64,000 nt of DNA from Candidatus Leucobacter sulfamidivorax (GCA_016771945.1 QZLF01000003.1:1-64000), one strand, 5' to 3'; counted from the stretch's first letter, positions 27,984 through 36,496 are shown. Program-made: numbers and translations. The notes: a model not told the origin generated them from the letters alone.

Positions 27984-29282
27984 TCACTTCCCTGGGTTCT
28001 CGGCGGGCGGTTCGGAGGCGGATTCGGCGGCCCTCTCGAGGGAGACGAGCAGCTGCTTCAGCGGCACCGACGGGTCAGCGACCGCCTCGGCCGGCAGGTC
28101 GATCCCCTTCGTCAGCGCCTGGCGCACGGACATGAAGTCGAGGGGCGCGTTGATGCAGTCGGCGGCGATGAGCCGCTCGCCGCGGTAGTAGAGCAGCGAG
28201 AGCTTCGCGGGATCGGCGGGGCTGCGGTCCACCACCCGGTCGTAGCCGGTGGAGAGGCCGGCGATCTGCAGCTTGAGGGCCCCCTGGTTCGACCAGAACC
28301 AGGGGATGTTCTCGTACTCCTCCTGCCGTCCGGCGAGGGCGTAGGCGGCGACCTTGGCCTGCTCGATCGCGTGGTTGACGCTCTCGAAGCGCACCCGCTC
28401 CCCCGCGGGCGAGCCCGCGATGGGGTTCGGCAGGTTGGAGCAGTCGCCGACGGCGAGGGTGACGCCGTCCGAGGCGGTGGCGTAGCGGTCGACCACGATG
28501 CCGTTCGACACCTCGAGGCCCAGCTGCTCGGCGAGCGCGGTGTTCGGGATCACCCCGATGCCGACGAGCACGATGTCGGCGGGGATCTCCTCGCCGCCCA
28601 CCCGCACGGCGCGCACCCGGCCCTCCTCGCCGACGATCTCGTCGACCACGGCCCCGAGGCGGATGTCGATGCCCTGCTCCCGATGGTGCCGGAGAATGAA
28701 GTCGGCGGTCTCGGGGCCCACGGCGCGCCGCACCAGGCGGCCGCCGCGCTCGAGCAGCGTGACCGTCTTGCCCATGGCTCGCAGGCTCGCCGCGGCCTCG
28801 ATGCCGATGAAGCCCCCGCCCACGACGACCACGCGATCGGCGGAGGCGGCGCGCGCCTTCAGGTCGAGGGCGTCGTCGGCGTTGCGCAGGTAGAGCACGC
28901 CGTCGAGGGTGGATCCGGGCGCCTCGAGGCGGCGGGCGCGGGCGCCCACGGTGAGGGCGAGCCGGTCGTACGGAAAGCTCGCGCCCGTCTCGGAGTGCGC
29001 GACGCCGGAGCCCCCGGGGCCCCGCTCGAGGCGCACGATCCACTCTCCCTTGACGACGTGGATGCGGTGCTCGTCCCAGTACTCGGCGGTGCGGAAGATC
29101 AGGGACTCCTTGGAGATCTTGTCCTGCAGGAACTCCTTCGAGAGGGCGGGGCGCTGGTAGGGGCGGTGATCCTCGTCGCCGAGCAGCGTGATGGGCGGCT
29201 CGTAGCCGAGCGCGCGCAGCGAGACGGCGAGCTGCACGCCGGCCTGCGAGGAGCCGATGATGAGGAGTCCGCTCACGGTCAC
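27984..29282 (-). CDS. creE: Ferredoxin reductase, CreE-like
   Basis: This 432-residue FAD/NAD(P)H ferredoxin reductase (rhodocoxin/putidaredoxin reductase type) has LLIIGSSQAG (residues 6-15), RPALSKEFL, a second dinucleotide site, VVVGGGFIGIEAA, and the C-terminal FAD motif AVGDCSN. GTG 29282 overlaps the ferredoxin stop as GTGA, and the longer frame is not needed. It would feed electrons to the 2Fe-2S ferredoxin and then to the P450 at the head of the operon. Unlike the reductase at 220, this gene is intact. Confidence 0.88.
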   Translation of the reverse strand: MTVSGLLIIGSSQAGVQLAVSLRALGYEPPITLLGDEDHRPYQRPALSKEFLQDKISKESLIFRTAEYWDEHRIHVVKGEWIVRLERGPGGSGVAHSETGASFPYDRLALTVGARARRLEAPGSTLDGVLYLRNADDALDLKARAASADRVVVVGGGFIGIEAAASLRAMGKTVTLLERGGRLVRRAVGPETADFILRHHREQGIDIRLGAVVDEIVGEEGRVRAVRVGGEEIPADIVLVGIGVIPNTALAEQLGLEVSNGIVVDRYATASDGVTLAVGDCSNLPNPIAGSPAGERVRFESVNHAIEQAKVAAYALAGRQEEYENIPWFWSNQGALKLQIAGLSTGYDRVVDRSPADPAKLSLLYYRGERLIAADCINAPLDFMSVRQALTKGIDLPAEAVADPSVPLKQLLVSLERAAESASEPPAENPGK

Positions 29283-29599
29283 ACCTGCGTGTCGGGCATC
29301 GTCACATGCAGATCGAAGTCCTCGGTGACGCGCAGCTGGCAGCTCAGGCGCGAGTTCGGCTGCCGGTCGACGGCGGTGCCCCAGAGCATCTCGTCCTCCA
29401 TCTCCTCCATCGCGGGCAGCTCGTCGACCTCGTCCTCGCGCACGAACACGTGGCAGGTCGCGCAGGAGAGGGATCCGCCGCACTCCGCGACGATGCCCTG
29501 GACGCCGTTGCGCACCGCGGTCTCCATCACCGAATCCCCGGGATTCGCCTCGATCTCGACCACCGCGCCGTCGGGCTCGGTGAAGGTGACTCTGGGCAT
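29279..29599 (-). CDS. creF: 2Fe-2S ferredoxin, CreF-like
   Basis: This 106-residue adrenodoxin/putidaredoxin-type ferredoxin has cysteines 40, 46, 49 and 87 (C-x5-C-x2-C-x37-C). GGAG precedes the ATG. It carries electrons between the reductase and the P450. Its cluster type differs from the 3Fe-4S ferredoxin at 1393, so the two P450s in the window have separate redox chains. Confidence 0.9.
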   Translation of the reverse strand: MPRVTFTEPDGAVVEIEANPGDSVMETAVRNGVQGIVAECGGSLSCATCHVFVREDEVDELPAMEEMEDEMLWGTAVDRQPNSRLSCQLRVTEDFDLHVTMPDTQV

Positions 29600-29616
29600 G
29601 TCTGCTCCTTGTCTGC

Positions 29617-30405
29617 TCAGATGAACTGGCGGCCGCCGTCGACCACGAGGGTCTGCCCGCTGATGAAGGCCGACTCGGGGCCGGCGAAGAAGAGGGCGGC
29701 GCCCACGATGTCCTCGGGCTCGCTCGCGCGGCGCAGGGCGCCGCGATCCACCCCGTAGCTGTCGGCGTCGGCCATGTGGCCGTAGCTCGCCTCCGTGAGG
29801 GTGAAGCCCGGGGCGATCGCGTTGACCGTGATGCCGCGCGCGCCGAGCTCCTTCGCCATGACCCGGGTGAGCGCGATCACGGCGCCCTTGGAGGCGACGT
29901 AGTGCGCCCACTCGGCCGATCCCGAGAACACCGTCGCCGAGGAGATGTTGATCACCCGGGCTCCCGCCGTGAGGTGCGGGCTCGCCGCGCGGGTCATCAG
30001 CCACGGCCCCTTGGCGTTGACCGCCATGACGCGGTCCCACTCCTCGGGGTCGAGCTGCTCGATGGGCGCCCGGGTGATGCCCGCGTAGAGCGCCGCGTTG
30101 TTGACGAGCACCTCGATCCCGCCGCCTCCGAATTCCGCGACCGCGGCCGCGACAGCCTCCGTCGACTCGACCGAGGTGACGTCGAGGCGGCCGTGCCAGG
30201 CGCGGGCCCCCGCCGCTTCGACGAGACGCGCGGTCTCGGCTGCACCCGTCTCGTCGATGTCGGCGACCGCGACCGCGTAGCCGCGGCCCGCGAAGCCGAG
30301 GGCGAAGGATCGGCCGAGGCCCCCGGCCGCACCGGTGACCAGCACGGTGCCGGGCACCGCGCCGGGGTCGCCGCCGGCCCGCGTCTGCGCCCGCGGCCCG
30401 GTCAC
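29617..30405 (-). CDS. creG: Short-chain dehydrogenase, CreG-like
   Basis: This 262-residue classical SDR has the cofactor loop TGAAGGLG, NNAALYAG, catalytic Ser in INISSATVF and YVASK (Tyr-x3-Lys). Asp in VADIDET suggests NAD+. GTG 30405 overlaps the creH stop as GTGA. In the cre pathway the alcohol dehydrogenase step converts 4-hydroxybenzyl alcohol to the aldehyde, which fits this position. Confidence 0.82.
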   Translation of the reverse strand: MTGPRAQTRAGGDPGAVPGTVLVTGAAGGLGRSFALGFAGRGYAVAVADIDETGAAETARLVEAAGARAWHGRLDVTSVESTEAVAAAVAEFGGGGIEVLVNNAALYAGITRAPIEQLDPEEWDRVMAVNAKGPWLMTRAASPHLTAGARVINISSATVFSGSAEWAHYVASKGAVIALTRVMAKELGARGITVNAIAPGFTLTEASYGHMADADSYGVDRGALRRASEPEDIVGAALFFAGPESAFISGQTLVVDGGRQFI

Positions 30406-32237
30406 GGCCGACCCTGCAGGATCTCGACGCGGCCGGTGTTGCCGTCGACGCGGATCAGGTCGCCGGTCGAGATGGTGGTGGAGCCGTTGCCGGTGCCGGT
30501 GACGGCGGGCAGGCCGTACTCGCGGCAGACGATGGCGGCGTGGCTCATCATGCCGCCGATATCGGTGACGGTCGCCTTGATCTTGCCGAACACCGGCCCC
30601 CACGAGGGAGCGGTGATGGTCGCGACGAGGATGTCGCCCTCCTGCACCTGGCCCAGATCGTCCGCGTGGTAGACGACGCGGGCCCGACCCTCGACGACGC
30701 CCGGCGAGGCGGCCATGCCCTTGATGGAGCCGTCGTCGCCGTCGTCGCCCGCGAGCCACGACTGCACCTGCTCGGTCGTGATGCCCCAGAGCATCTGGGT
30801 GAAGGGCTCGGTGATCTCGGCGGGGGGCGTGTTCAGCGCGGGCTGCGGGCGCTGGGTCTGCAGCGCGGCGACGATCTTCGCCCGGCGCGCGATCTCGGCG
30901 GGCCAGTAGTTCGGGCCCACGGCGTCGCAGCCGACTGCCCAGCCGTTGACGTAGTCGAAGAGCGCGTCGCGCACCTCGTTGCGGGTGAGGTACAGGATGT
31001 CGCTCTCGTCGGCCCAGAAGCCGGCCGCGACGAAGACCCGGCCGAGCTCGCGCACCTTGCGCCAGAACACGCCCATCGTCCAGTGCTCGATGTAGAAGTT
31101 GTGGTTCTCGACGTAGGGGTAGGCGGTCGCCGCGAGGCCGCGCTTGGCGTCGAAGGCGGCGAGGCTGTTGCCGTCGAGCAGGCTGCGGTACTCCTCGATG
31201 ATGCGGTCGCGCTCGGCGATCAGCTTGTCCTTGGGCCGCAGGATCCGCTGTCCCTCGTCGACCCGGCGCAGATAGTCCTTGATGTAGCCGAGCGGGATCT
31301 CCTGGTGCTCGTTCCAGTACTTGTCGTGGCCGTAGAAGCCGTTGCCGACGGTGAAGTTGAACCAGGGATCCTGCGCCGCCTCGTAGCGGGCGAGCCACTC
31401 GTCGCCGCCGGGCAGCGCGCCGATCGCGGCGAGCGTGCCGGCGACGTCGTCCGTGTCCGCGAAGCCGGCCTGCAGTCCGAGGCGGGAGGCGAGGCTCGCG
31501 AGCTCCTTGAGCTCGTCGTCGGGGCGGAAGAGCTCCATGTCGACGCCCTGCACCATCTTCGCGATGGCCTGGTCGGGGATCCCCGGGAAGGCCTCCTTGG
31601 CGAAGGTGAAGAAGTCGAGATAGGCGAGGTAGCCCAGGTTCAGGAACTCGAAGTGATACTGCCAGTTCTGGTAGGCGAGCTGGATGAGCCGGTCGTAGCC
31701 CTCGAGCAGCACCTCGGAGCCGTCCTTGGCCTTGCCGCTCTCGATGTCCTCGAAGGGCACCATGTCCGGCAGCGGGGCGAAGCTCAGCGTCTCCATCTCG
31801 GCGATGGTGCCGCGCACCTTCACCTTCCAGTCGTCGAGCAGGCGCTCCCAGTTGCCGAAGTAGTGCCCGACGCGGCGCTCGAACTCGGGCACGCGAGCGG
31901 GGATGTCCTCGGGCGCGACCGCGACGGGGCTCATGTAGAGATAGCCGAGGTGGACCTTGAACTCGATGCCGTTGGCCGGCGGGATGAGCAGGTGGCGCGT
32001 GTTGTACTGGCCGAGGCACTTCACGGCGAACTCGCCGCCGATGGTCTCGAAGGGCTTGAACACCGTGGGCCAGTGCTGGCTGTCGCAGAACCAGAACTTG
32101 CCCTCGGAGCCGTCGCCCTCGCGGAACGGCAGGTAGTAGGGGTAGAGCTGCTCCCAGCCCTCGGCCCCCGGCGGCACCGGGATGTCGGCCGCGCTCGGGA
32201 ATGATTTCATGGCGAGGCCTTGCGAATCTGACGTCAT
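30402..32237 (-). CDS. creH: Alkylphenol phosphotransferase, phosphohistidine subunit, CreH-like
   Basis: This 611-residue protein ends in a PEP-utilising mobile domain with catalytic His566 in GGMMSHAAIV. About 450 residues of central/substrate domain precede it. It matches the arrangement of phenylphosphate synthase subunit A and CreH: the histidine takes phosphate from ATP through the partner subunit and passes it to a phenol. The nucleotide-binding half is encoded separately by the next upstream gene, unlike one-piece PEP synthase or rifampin phosphotransferase. ATG 32237 (AGGAT before it) was used; ATG 32210 is an alternative. It overlaps creG. Confidence 0.85.
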   Translation of the reverse strand: MTSDSQGLAMKSFPSAADIPVPPGAEGWEQLYPYYLPFREGDGSEGKFWFCDSQHWPTVFKPFETIGGEFAVKCLGQYNTRHLLIPPANGIEFKVHLGYLYMSPVAVAPEDIPARVPEFERRVGHYFGNWERLLDDWKVKVRGTIAEMETLSFAPLPDMVPFEDIESGKAKDGSEVLLEGYDRLIQLAYQNWQYHFEFLNLGYLAYLDFFTFAKEAFPGIPDQAIAKMVQGVDMELFRPDDELKELASLASRLGLQAGFADTDDVAGTLAAIGALPGGDEWLARYEAAQDPWFNFTVGNGFYGHDKYWNEHQEIPLGYIKDYLRRVDEGQRILRPKDKLIAERDRIIEEYRSLLDGNSLAAFDAKRGLAATAYPYVENHNFYIEHWTMGVFWRKVRELGRVFVAAGFWADESDILYLTRNEVRDALFDYVNGWAVGCDAVGPNYWPAEIARRAKIVAALQTQRPQPALNTPPAEITEPFTQMLWGITTEQVQSWLAGDDGDDGSIKGMAASPGVVEGRARVVYHADDLGQVQEGDILVATITAPSWGPVFGKIKATVTDIGGMMSHAAIVCREYGLPAVTGTGNGSTTISTGDLIRVDGNTGRVEILQGRP

Positions 32238-32279
32238 TGTTCTGATCCTGTTCTTGAGTGTGCGGAGAGTACTGGGAGA

Positions 32280-32323
32280 GGAATCGTTCCCTGAGCCTGT
32301 CGAAGTGTCGAAGGGACGATTCC
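32280..32323. repeat. Hairpin between creI and creH
   Basis: GGAATCG-TTCCCT at the left pairs with AGGGACGATTCC at the right, with a one-base bulge, around a loop that contains GAGCCTGTCGAAG. It lies in the only sizeable gap (134 bases) of the cre operon and could attenuate or process the mRNA between the two phosphotransferase genes. The core motif is shared with the inverted repeat at 16707. Confidence 0.6.
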
Positions 32324-32371
32324 GATGGTCAGGGCAGTCGACTCGCGCAGTGGCGCGAGGACGGATCGCGT

Positions 32372-33478
32372 TCACACGCGATGCGTGCGAACCTGAGCGA
32401 TCTGTCCCGTGAGCATCGAGGTCAGGCTGCCGACCCCGATCGTGGCGGTGACGGGCTTCGGCTCCTGCGGCTTCGAGGAGTGGACGGTCTCGGGGCGGGC
32501 CTGGAGCAGCAGCAGGTTCTGGCCCTCGGGCAGGTCGCGGTCGATCGCCCACTCGATGTCCTGCGGGGTGCCGTAGTGCCGCTCGGCCCGCTTGGCGAGC
32601 TCGGCGACGGCGAGCAGCTCGTCGTCGCTCAGGCAGCGCACCTCCCGGCGAGCGCTCTCGACCTCGACCTCGACGAGCCCGCGATGCGCGGGATCGGGCA
32701 CGAGCTCGATGTGCTTGTCGCCGATATGCTCGTCGACGACGCTCATCATGATCTTGTCGAGCATGATGTTGTCGGGGGTGACGTGCCCCGACACGACGGC
32801 CTCGCCGATGCCCCAGGAGGCATCGATCACGATCTTGGAGCGATCGCCGGTGGCGGGGTTCAGCGTCATGGCGACGCCCGCGGTGCGCGCGGACACCATC
32901 TTCTGCACGGCGACCGCCATCGAGAGGCCCTCCTCGTCGATGCCGTTCTTCAGCCGGTAGACGATCGCGCGACTCGTGTAGAGGGAGGCCCAGCACTTGC
33001 GGATGTGTTCGTGCACCGACCGCTCGTCGGTGAGCCAGAGGTAGGTGTCCTGCTGGCCGGCGAAGCTCGCGTCGGGCAGGTCCTCGGCGGTGGCCGAGGA
33101 CCGCACCGCGACCGGCACGGGCTCGGCGAAGCGCCCCTGCAGCTCGGCCCAGGCGGCGATGACCGCTTCGCGCACCTCGGCGGGCACCGGGCTCGTGCAG
33201 ATGCGATCCCGGATCTTCTGCGAGAGCAGATCGACCTGGGCGACGTCCCCGGGGTCGAGCTTCGCGAGCTCCTCGGCGATGCGGGACGCGAGGCCCGAGT
33301 CGGTCACGAACTTCTCGTACGACGCGCAGGTCACCGCGAAACCGGGCGGCACGGGCATGCCGGCCGCGGTCATCGTGACGAGCGAGGCGCATTTGCCGCC
33401 GAGCTGATCGTGATCCGGATCGACGCCGCCGTCAAAGAACTGCACGTAGCGGAGATCGATCACGGTGGCGGCGCTCAT
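32372..33478 (-). CDS. creI: Alkylphenol phosphotransferase, ATP-binding subunit, CreI-like
   Basis: This 368-residue protein is the PEP/pyruvate-binding (PPDK/PEP synthase N-terminal) domain on its own. It shows GGKCASL, GMPVPPGFAVT, VRSSATAEDLPDASFAGQ and TLNPATGDRS, and ends after the LLQARPET motif, where a one-piece enzyme would continue into the linker and His domain. It should bind ATP and phosphorylate the His of CreH, as in phenylphosphate synthase B. ATG 33478 shares one base with the P450 stop (TGATG). Confidence 0.87.
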   Translation of the reverse strand: MSAATVIDLRYVQFFDGGVDPDHDQLGGKCASLVTMTAAGMPVPPGFAVTCASYEKFVTDSGLASRIAEELAKLDPGDVAQVDLLSQKIRDRICTSPVPAEVREAVIAAWAELQGRFAEPVPVAVRSSATAEDLPDASFAGQQDTYLWLTDERSVHEHIRKCWASLYTSRAIVYRLKNGIDEEGLSMAVAVQKMVSARTAGVAMTLNPATGDRSKIVIDASWGIGEAVVSGHVTPDNIMLDKIMMSVVDEHIGDKHIELVPDPAHRGLVEVEVESARREVRCLSDDELLAVAELAKRAERHYGTPQDIEWAIDRDLPEGQNLLLLQARPETVHSSKPQEPKPVTATIGVGSLTSMLTGQIAQVRTHRV

Positions 33479-34737
33479 CAGGCGGCCTCCTTCCAGGTCA
33501 CCGGCACTTCGAGCGGCACCCGGAAGGAGAGGTTCTCGCGGAAGCCGATGTCCGCGCCCTCCTGCAGCCGCACTCCGGGCATGAGCCGCGCGATCTCCTC
33601 GAGGGCGATCTTCGCCTGCAGCTTCGCGAGCATGTTGCCGAGGCAGTAGTGGATGCCGAAGCCGAAGGAGAGGTGCTCGCGCGCGTTCTCGCGCGAGATG
33701 TCGAAGGTCTCGCCGCCGTCGAAGCGGTGCTCGTCGCGGTTCGCGGATCCCATCACGAGCAGCAGCTCGGCGCCGGCCGGGATCGCGACCCCGCCCACTT
33801 CCGTGTCCCTCAGCGCCTTGCGGCGCCAGGCCACGATGGAGCCGCTGTAGCGCAGCACCTCGTCGATCGCGCCCGGGATGCGCGAGGGGTCGTCCACCAG
33901 CTGCCGCCACTGCTCGGGATGCCCGAGCAGCACGCGCATCGCGTTGGAGATGAGCGTCGTCGTGGTCTCGTGCCCGGCGAAGAGCATGCTGTAGACGACC
34001 GAGGCGATCTCGTGGTCGCTGATCTCGTCGCCCGCCTGCTGCGAGCGCACCATGTCGCCGACCAGGGTGTCGCGCTCGGTGTCGTGGGCGTCCTGCACGA
34101 GCCGCAGGCACTCCTGCCAGTAGTCGACGAGGTTGTGCGCGTGGGGGATCTGCTCCTCGTCGCTCAGGTCGCCCCAGGTCATGGCGGCGCGGGAGTCGCT
34201 CCACTGCTTGAAGAGGTCGACCTTGGCGGTGTCCGCGCCGATGAGCGTGAGGATCGTCACGGTGGGCACGTCGTAGGCGAGGTCGGCGAAGAAGTCGCCC
34301 TCGGCGCCCGGACGCTCGAGCATCTCCTCGAGGCACTGCACCACGTGGGCGCGGATGCTGGGCTCGAGCACCTTGAAGCGACGCGGGGTGAAGGCCTTCT
34401 GCGCCACCTTGCGGATTCGGGTGTGCTCGGGCGGGGTGCGCGCCGAGAGGCCGGAGTAAGCGGTGAAGCCGCCCTCCGCCATGATGCGCTCCGCCTCGGC
34501 GCCGCGCTCGCGCACGGGCGCCTGGGCGTTCTCGCTGCTGAAGGTCTCCCAGTCGTCGAAGACCGCCTTCACGTCGTCGTAGCGCGTGACGACCCAGTAG
34601 CCGACCCGCTCGTCGAACATGACCGGCTCCTCGCGCCGCAGCTCGGCGTAGGCGGGGAAGGGGTTCTTCTGGTCGAACGGCTCGAAGCCGTGATGCACCG
34701 GGCAGCCGCCCGAGGCCGGTGACTCCACTGCGGTCAT
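33478..34737 (-). CDS. creJ: Cytochrome P450, CreJ-like
   Basis: This 419-residue P450 has the I-helix motif AGHETT (254-259), EVLRYSG (ExxR) and the heme loop FGFGIHYCLG with ligand Cys365. It heads the leftward cre operon. In the known system CreJ oxidises the alkyl carbon only after the phenol has been phosphorylated, the phosphate acting as an anchoring group. The complete redox chain (2Fe-2S ferredoxin and reductase) is in the same operon. Confidence 0.87.
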   Translation of the reverse strand: MTAVESPASGGCPVHHGFEPFDQKNPFPAYAELRREEPVMFDERVGYWVVTRYDDVKAVFDDWETFSSENAQAPVRERGAEAERIMAEGGFTAYSGLSARTPPEHTRIRKVAQKAFTPRRFKVLEPSIRAHVVQCLEEMLERPGAEGDFFADLAYDVPTVTILTLIGADTAKVDLFKQWSDSRAAMTWGDLSDEEQIPHAHNLVDYWQECLRLVQDAHDTERDTLVGDMVRSQQAGDEISDHEIASVVYSMLFAGHETTTTLISNAMRVLLGHPEQWRQLVDDPSRIPGAIDEVLRYSGSIVAWRRKALRDTEVGGVAIPAGAELLLVMGSANRDEHRFDGGETFDISRENAREHLSFGFGIHYCLGNMLAKLQAKIALEEIARLMPGVRLQEGADIGFRENLSFRVPLEVPVTWKEAA

Positions 34738-34752
34738 TGCTCGCTCCGTCTT

Positions 34753-34779
34753 CTCCGTTGAATGGGCTCCGTCGAATGG
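34753..34779. promoter_or_regulatory. Two 13-base direct repeats before creJ
   Basis: CTCCGTTGAATGG (34753-34765) and CTCCGTCGAATGG (34767-34779) are 14 bases apart and differ at one position. They sit just upstream of the creJ start and probably overlap its leader. A looser match (CCATTGAACGG) lies near 40432, upstream of pobA. A role is inferred. Confidence 0.35.
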
Positions 34780-34837
34780 ATTCGTTCGAACGGGTTATCG
34801 CAAGTATGAGCCGCTCCCCCGCGGAGCCGGAGCGGAA

Positions 34838-34854
34838 CTTCCGGTGAGTGGAAG
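34838..34854. promoter_or_regulatory. IclR-type operator upstream of the cre operon
   Basis: CTTCCGGTGAGTGGAAG is a near-perfect dyad about 100 bases upstream of creJ. Sixteen of 17 bases match the reverse complement of the site at 36426 (CTTCCGCTGAGTGGAAG), upstream of the HD2-iclR pair. Sharing by the two leftward units around the iclR gene points to that regulator. Confidence 0.65.
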
Positions 34855-34912
34855 CGAGTTGCGTCGCCCGCACTCCTCGGCCGCGTCGCGGGGCGGGATC
34901 GCCGCGGCGGGC

Positions 34913-35695
34913 TCAGCGCACCCCGGAGGGCAGCGGGCGGTGCTGGAACGCCGCCTCGATGCGGCGGGAGACGCCCTGCAGCACCGGCACGTGCCGGGTC
35001 AGCAGGGGCAGCTGCGAGGCGAGCGCGACGATGCCGATCGCGGCGTCGGCGGTGCCCGGGACCGCCCCCTGGCCGAGGTTCACCGGCACCGCGATCGAGC
35101 AGGCGCCGGCGCGCGCCTCCTCGCCGGTCACCGCGTAGCCACGCTCGGCGATCTCGGCGAGCTCGGCGGCGAGGGCGGCGGGATCGACATGCGTCTGGGG
35201 CGTGAGGGGCTTCAGGGGGCCTGCCAGGTAGGCCTCGCGGAACCAGGGCTCCTCGGTGGCGAGCAGCACCTTGCCCACCGCGGTCGCGTGCAGCGGCAGC
35301 CGGCCGCCGATGCGCGAGGCGCGGGGCACCCGCTTCGAGCCGTAGATGCGGTCGACGTAGAGCGCCTCGTTGCCCTCGCGCACCGCGAGGTGCGCCGTCT
35401 CGCCGGTGAGCGAGAAGAGGTCCTGCAGGAAGGGGCGCGAGGTGTCGCGCAGGCGGCGACTGGCGTTCTGCGCGAGCTCCCACAGCCGGAGGCCGATCTG
35501 GTAGCGCCCCTGCGCGTCGCGCGCGAGCGCGCCCCAGGCCTGCAGTTCGTTCACGATGCGGTGCGTCGTGCTGAGCGGCAGCCCGGAGCACTCGGCGATC
35601 TGCGACAGGGAGAGGATCGGGCCGTGCGTCTCGAAGGCCTCGAGCACCGCCAGGATCCGGGAGGCGACCGTGCGCCCGCTCTCGCCCGCCCGCAC
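34913..35695 (-). CDS. IclR-family regulator, probable CreR-type
   Basis: This 260-residue regulator has a winged HTH (VASRILAVLEAFETHGPILS, then SGLPLSTTHRIVNELQAWGA) and an IclR effector domain (LPLHATAVGKVLLAT). GTG 35695 lies 8 bases after the HD-protein stop, so it is cotranscribed with it. It lies directly upstream of the cre operon in the same direction. Matching 17-base dyads before both units (34838 and 36426) support control of both by this protein. The symbol creR is not assigned because only context supports it. Confidence 0.85.
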   Translation of the reverse strand: MRAGESGRTVASRILAVLEAFETHGPILSLSQIAECSGLPLSTTHRIVNELQAWGALARDAQGRYQIGLRLWELAQNASRRLRDTSRPFLQDLFSLTGETAHLAVREGNEALYVDRIYGSKRVPRASRIGGRLPLHATAVGKVLLATEEPWFREAYLAGPLKPLTPQTHVDPAALAAELAEIAERGYAVTGEEARAGACSIAVPVNLGQGAVPGTADAAIGIVALASQLPLLTRHVPVLQGVSRRIEAAFQHRPLPSGVR

Positions 35696-35703
35696 CGCAG
35701 TCC

Positions 35704-36384
35704 TCAGCCCAGCTCGACGCGTTCGGGGAGGCAGTCGACCGAGGCGATCGCGGCGAGGCCGCGCGCCATGAGCCGTGCGGCGTCCGTGTGCAGGTGCTCG
35801 TGCACGCGCCACGAGCAGAGGCGGTTCGCCGCCTCCCGCTCGAGGCCGAACCAGTCCATCACCGTGTCGATGCCGTGCGGGGAGACCCGCCAGACCTTGT
35901 CGGCGTCCTTCACGACGGCGTCGTCGATCGACCTCGCCTCGCGCACGCTGTCGTGGGTGAGGATGATGGCGGCGACCGCGTCGATGATCTCGCGGCGGTA
36001 GCCGAGATCGCCCAGGATCCCCTCCGCGATCCGCACCCCCTCGCGCTCGTGGAGCAGCACCAGATCGGGTCTGCCGCCGCCCGGCCTGATGGCCTCGAGC
36101 ACCGATTCCTCGGGCACCCGCGACCACCCGGTGTCGTGCAGCAGGATCGCCGGCAGCACCACCGCGGGATCGGCGCCGGGCACCGCCTCGCACAGAACCC
36201 GGGCGATGCCGTAGGCGTAGAGGGTGTGGGCGTCGTTGTCGCGCACCCGCAGATGCGGCTTCGCGCGCTCCCAGATCTCGCGGTGCTCGGGTTCGAGGGC
36301 GAACACCCCCGTCACCCGCTCCGGGATCGCGTCGACCACGGACGAGCCGGACTGGTTCTCGAGGGGCACGAGTTTGGGAAGCAT
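35704..36384 (-). CDS. Second HD-domain phosphohydrolase
   Basis: This 226-residue HD hydrolase has the same ligand spacing as the protein at 27308: His53, His83-Asp84 (LLHDTGW), His112, His144-Asp145 and Asp162 (KDADKVWR). Outside these motifs the two differ, so this is an old paralogue. ATG 36384 was preferred because the longer start (36432) would lie inside the palindrome at 36426-36442. It is transcribed with the iclR gene. It may remove phosphate from a different aryl phosphate or protect against accumulation; that is inferred. Confidence 0.8.
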   Translation of the reverse strand: MLPKLVPLENQSGSSVVDAIPERVTGVFALEPEHREIWERAKPHLRVRDNDAHTLYAYGIARVLCEAVPGADPAVVLPAILLHDTGWSRVPEESVLEAIRPGGGRPDLVLLHEREGVRIAEGILGDLGYRREIIDAVAAIILTHDSVREARSIDDAVVKDADKVWRVSPHGIDTVMDWFGLEREAANRLCSWRVHEHLHTDAARLMARGLAAIASVDCLPERVELG

Positions 36385-36425
36385 GGCTCGATCACACACC
36401 CCTTCCACCCGCGCGGCCAGTCTAT

Positions 36426-36442
36426 CTTCCACTCAGCGGAAG
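36426..36442. promoter_or_regulatory. IclR-type operator upstream of the HD2-iclR unit
   Basis: CTTCCACTCAGCGGAAG is the reverse complement of CTTCCGCTGAGTGGAAG and matches the site before creJ at 16 of 17 positions. It lies 42 bases upstream of the HD2 start codon, in promoter range. Confidence 0.65.
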
Positions 36443-36496
36443 GGGAATGGTGCGGGGCGCGGCGCCCGGGCCCCGCCTCGCCTCGCCTCGCCTCGT

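Noticed and set aside
30402-33478. PEP synthase or pyruvate phosphate dikinase split by a frameshift
   Set aside because: The two genes have their own starts and a 134-base gap with a hairpin, the central region is unlike the PEP-binding barrel, and the neighbours match cre genes.
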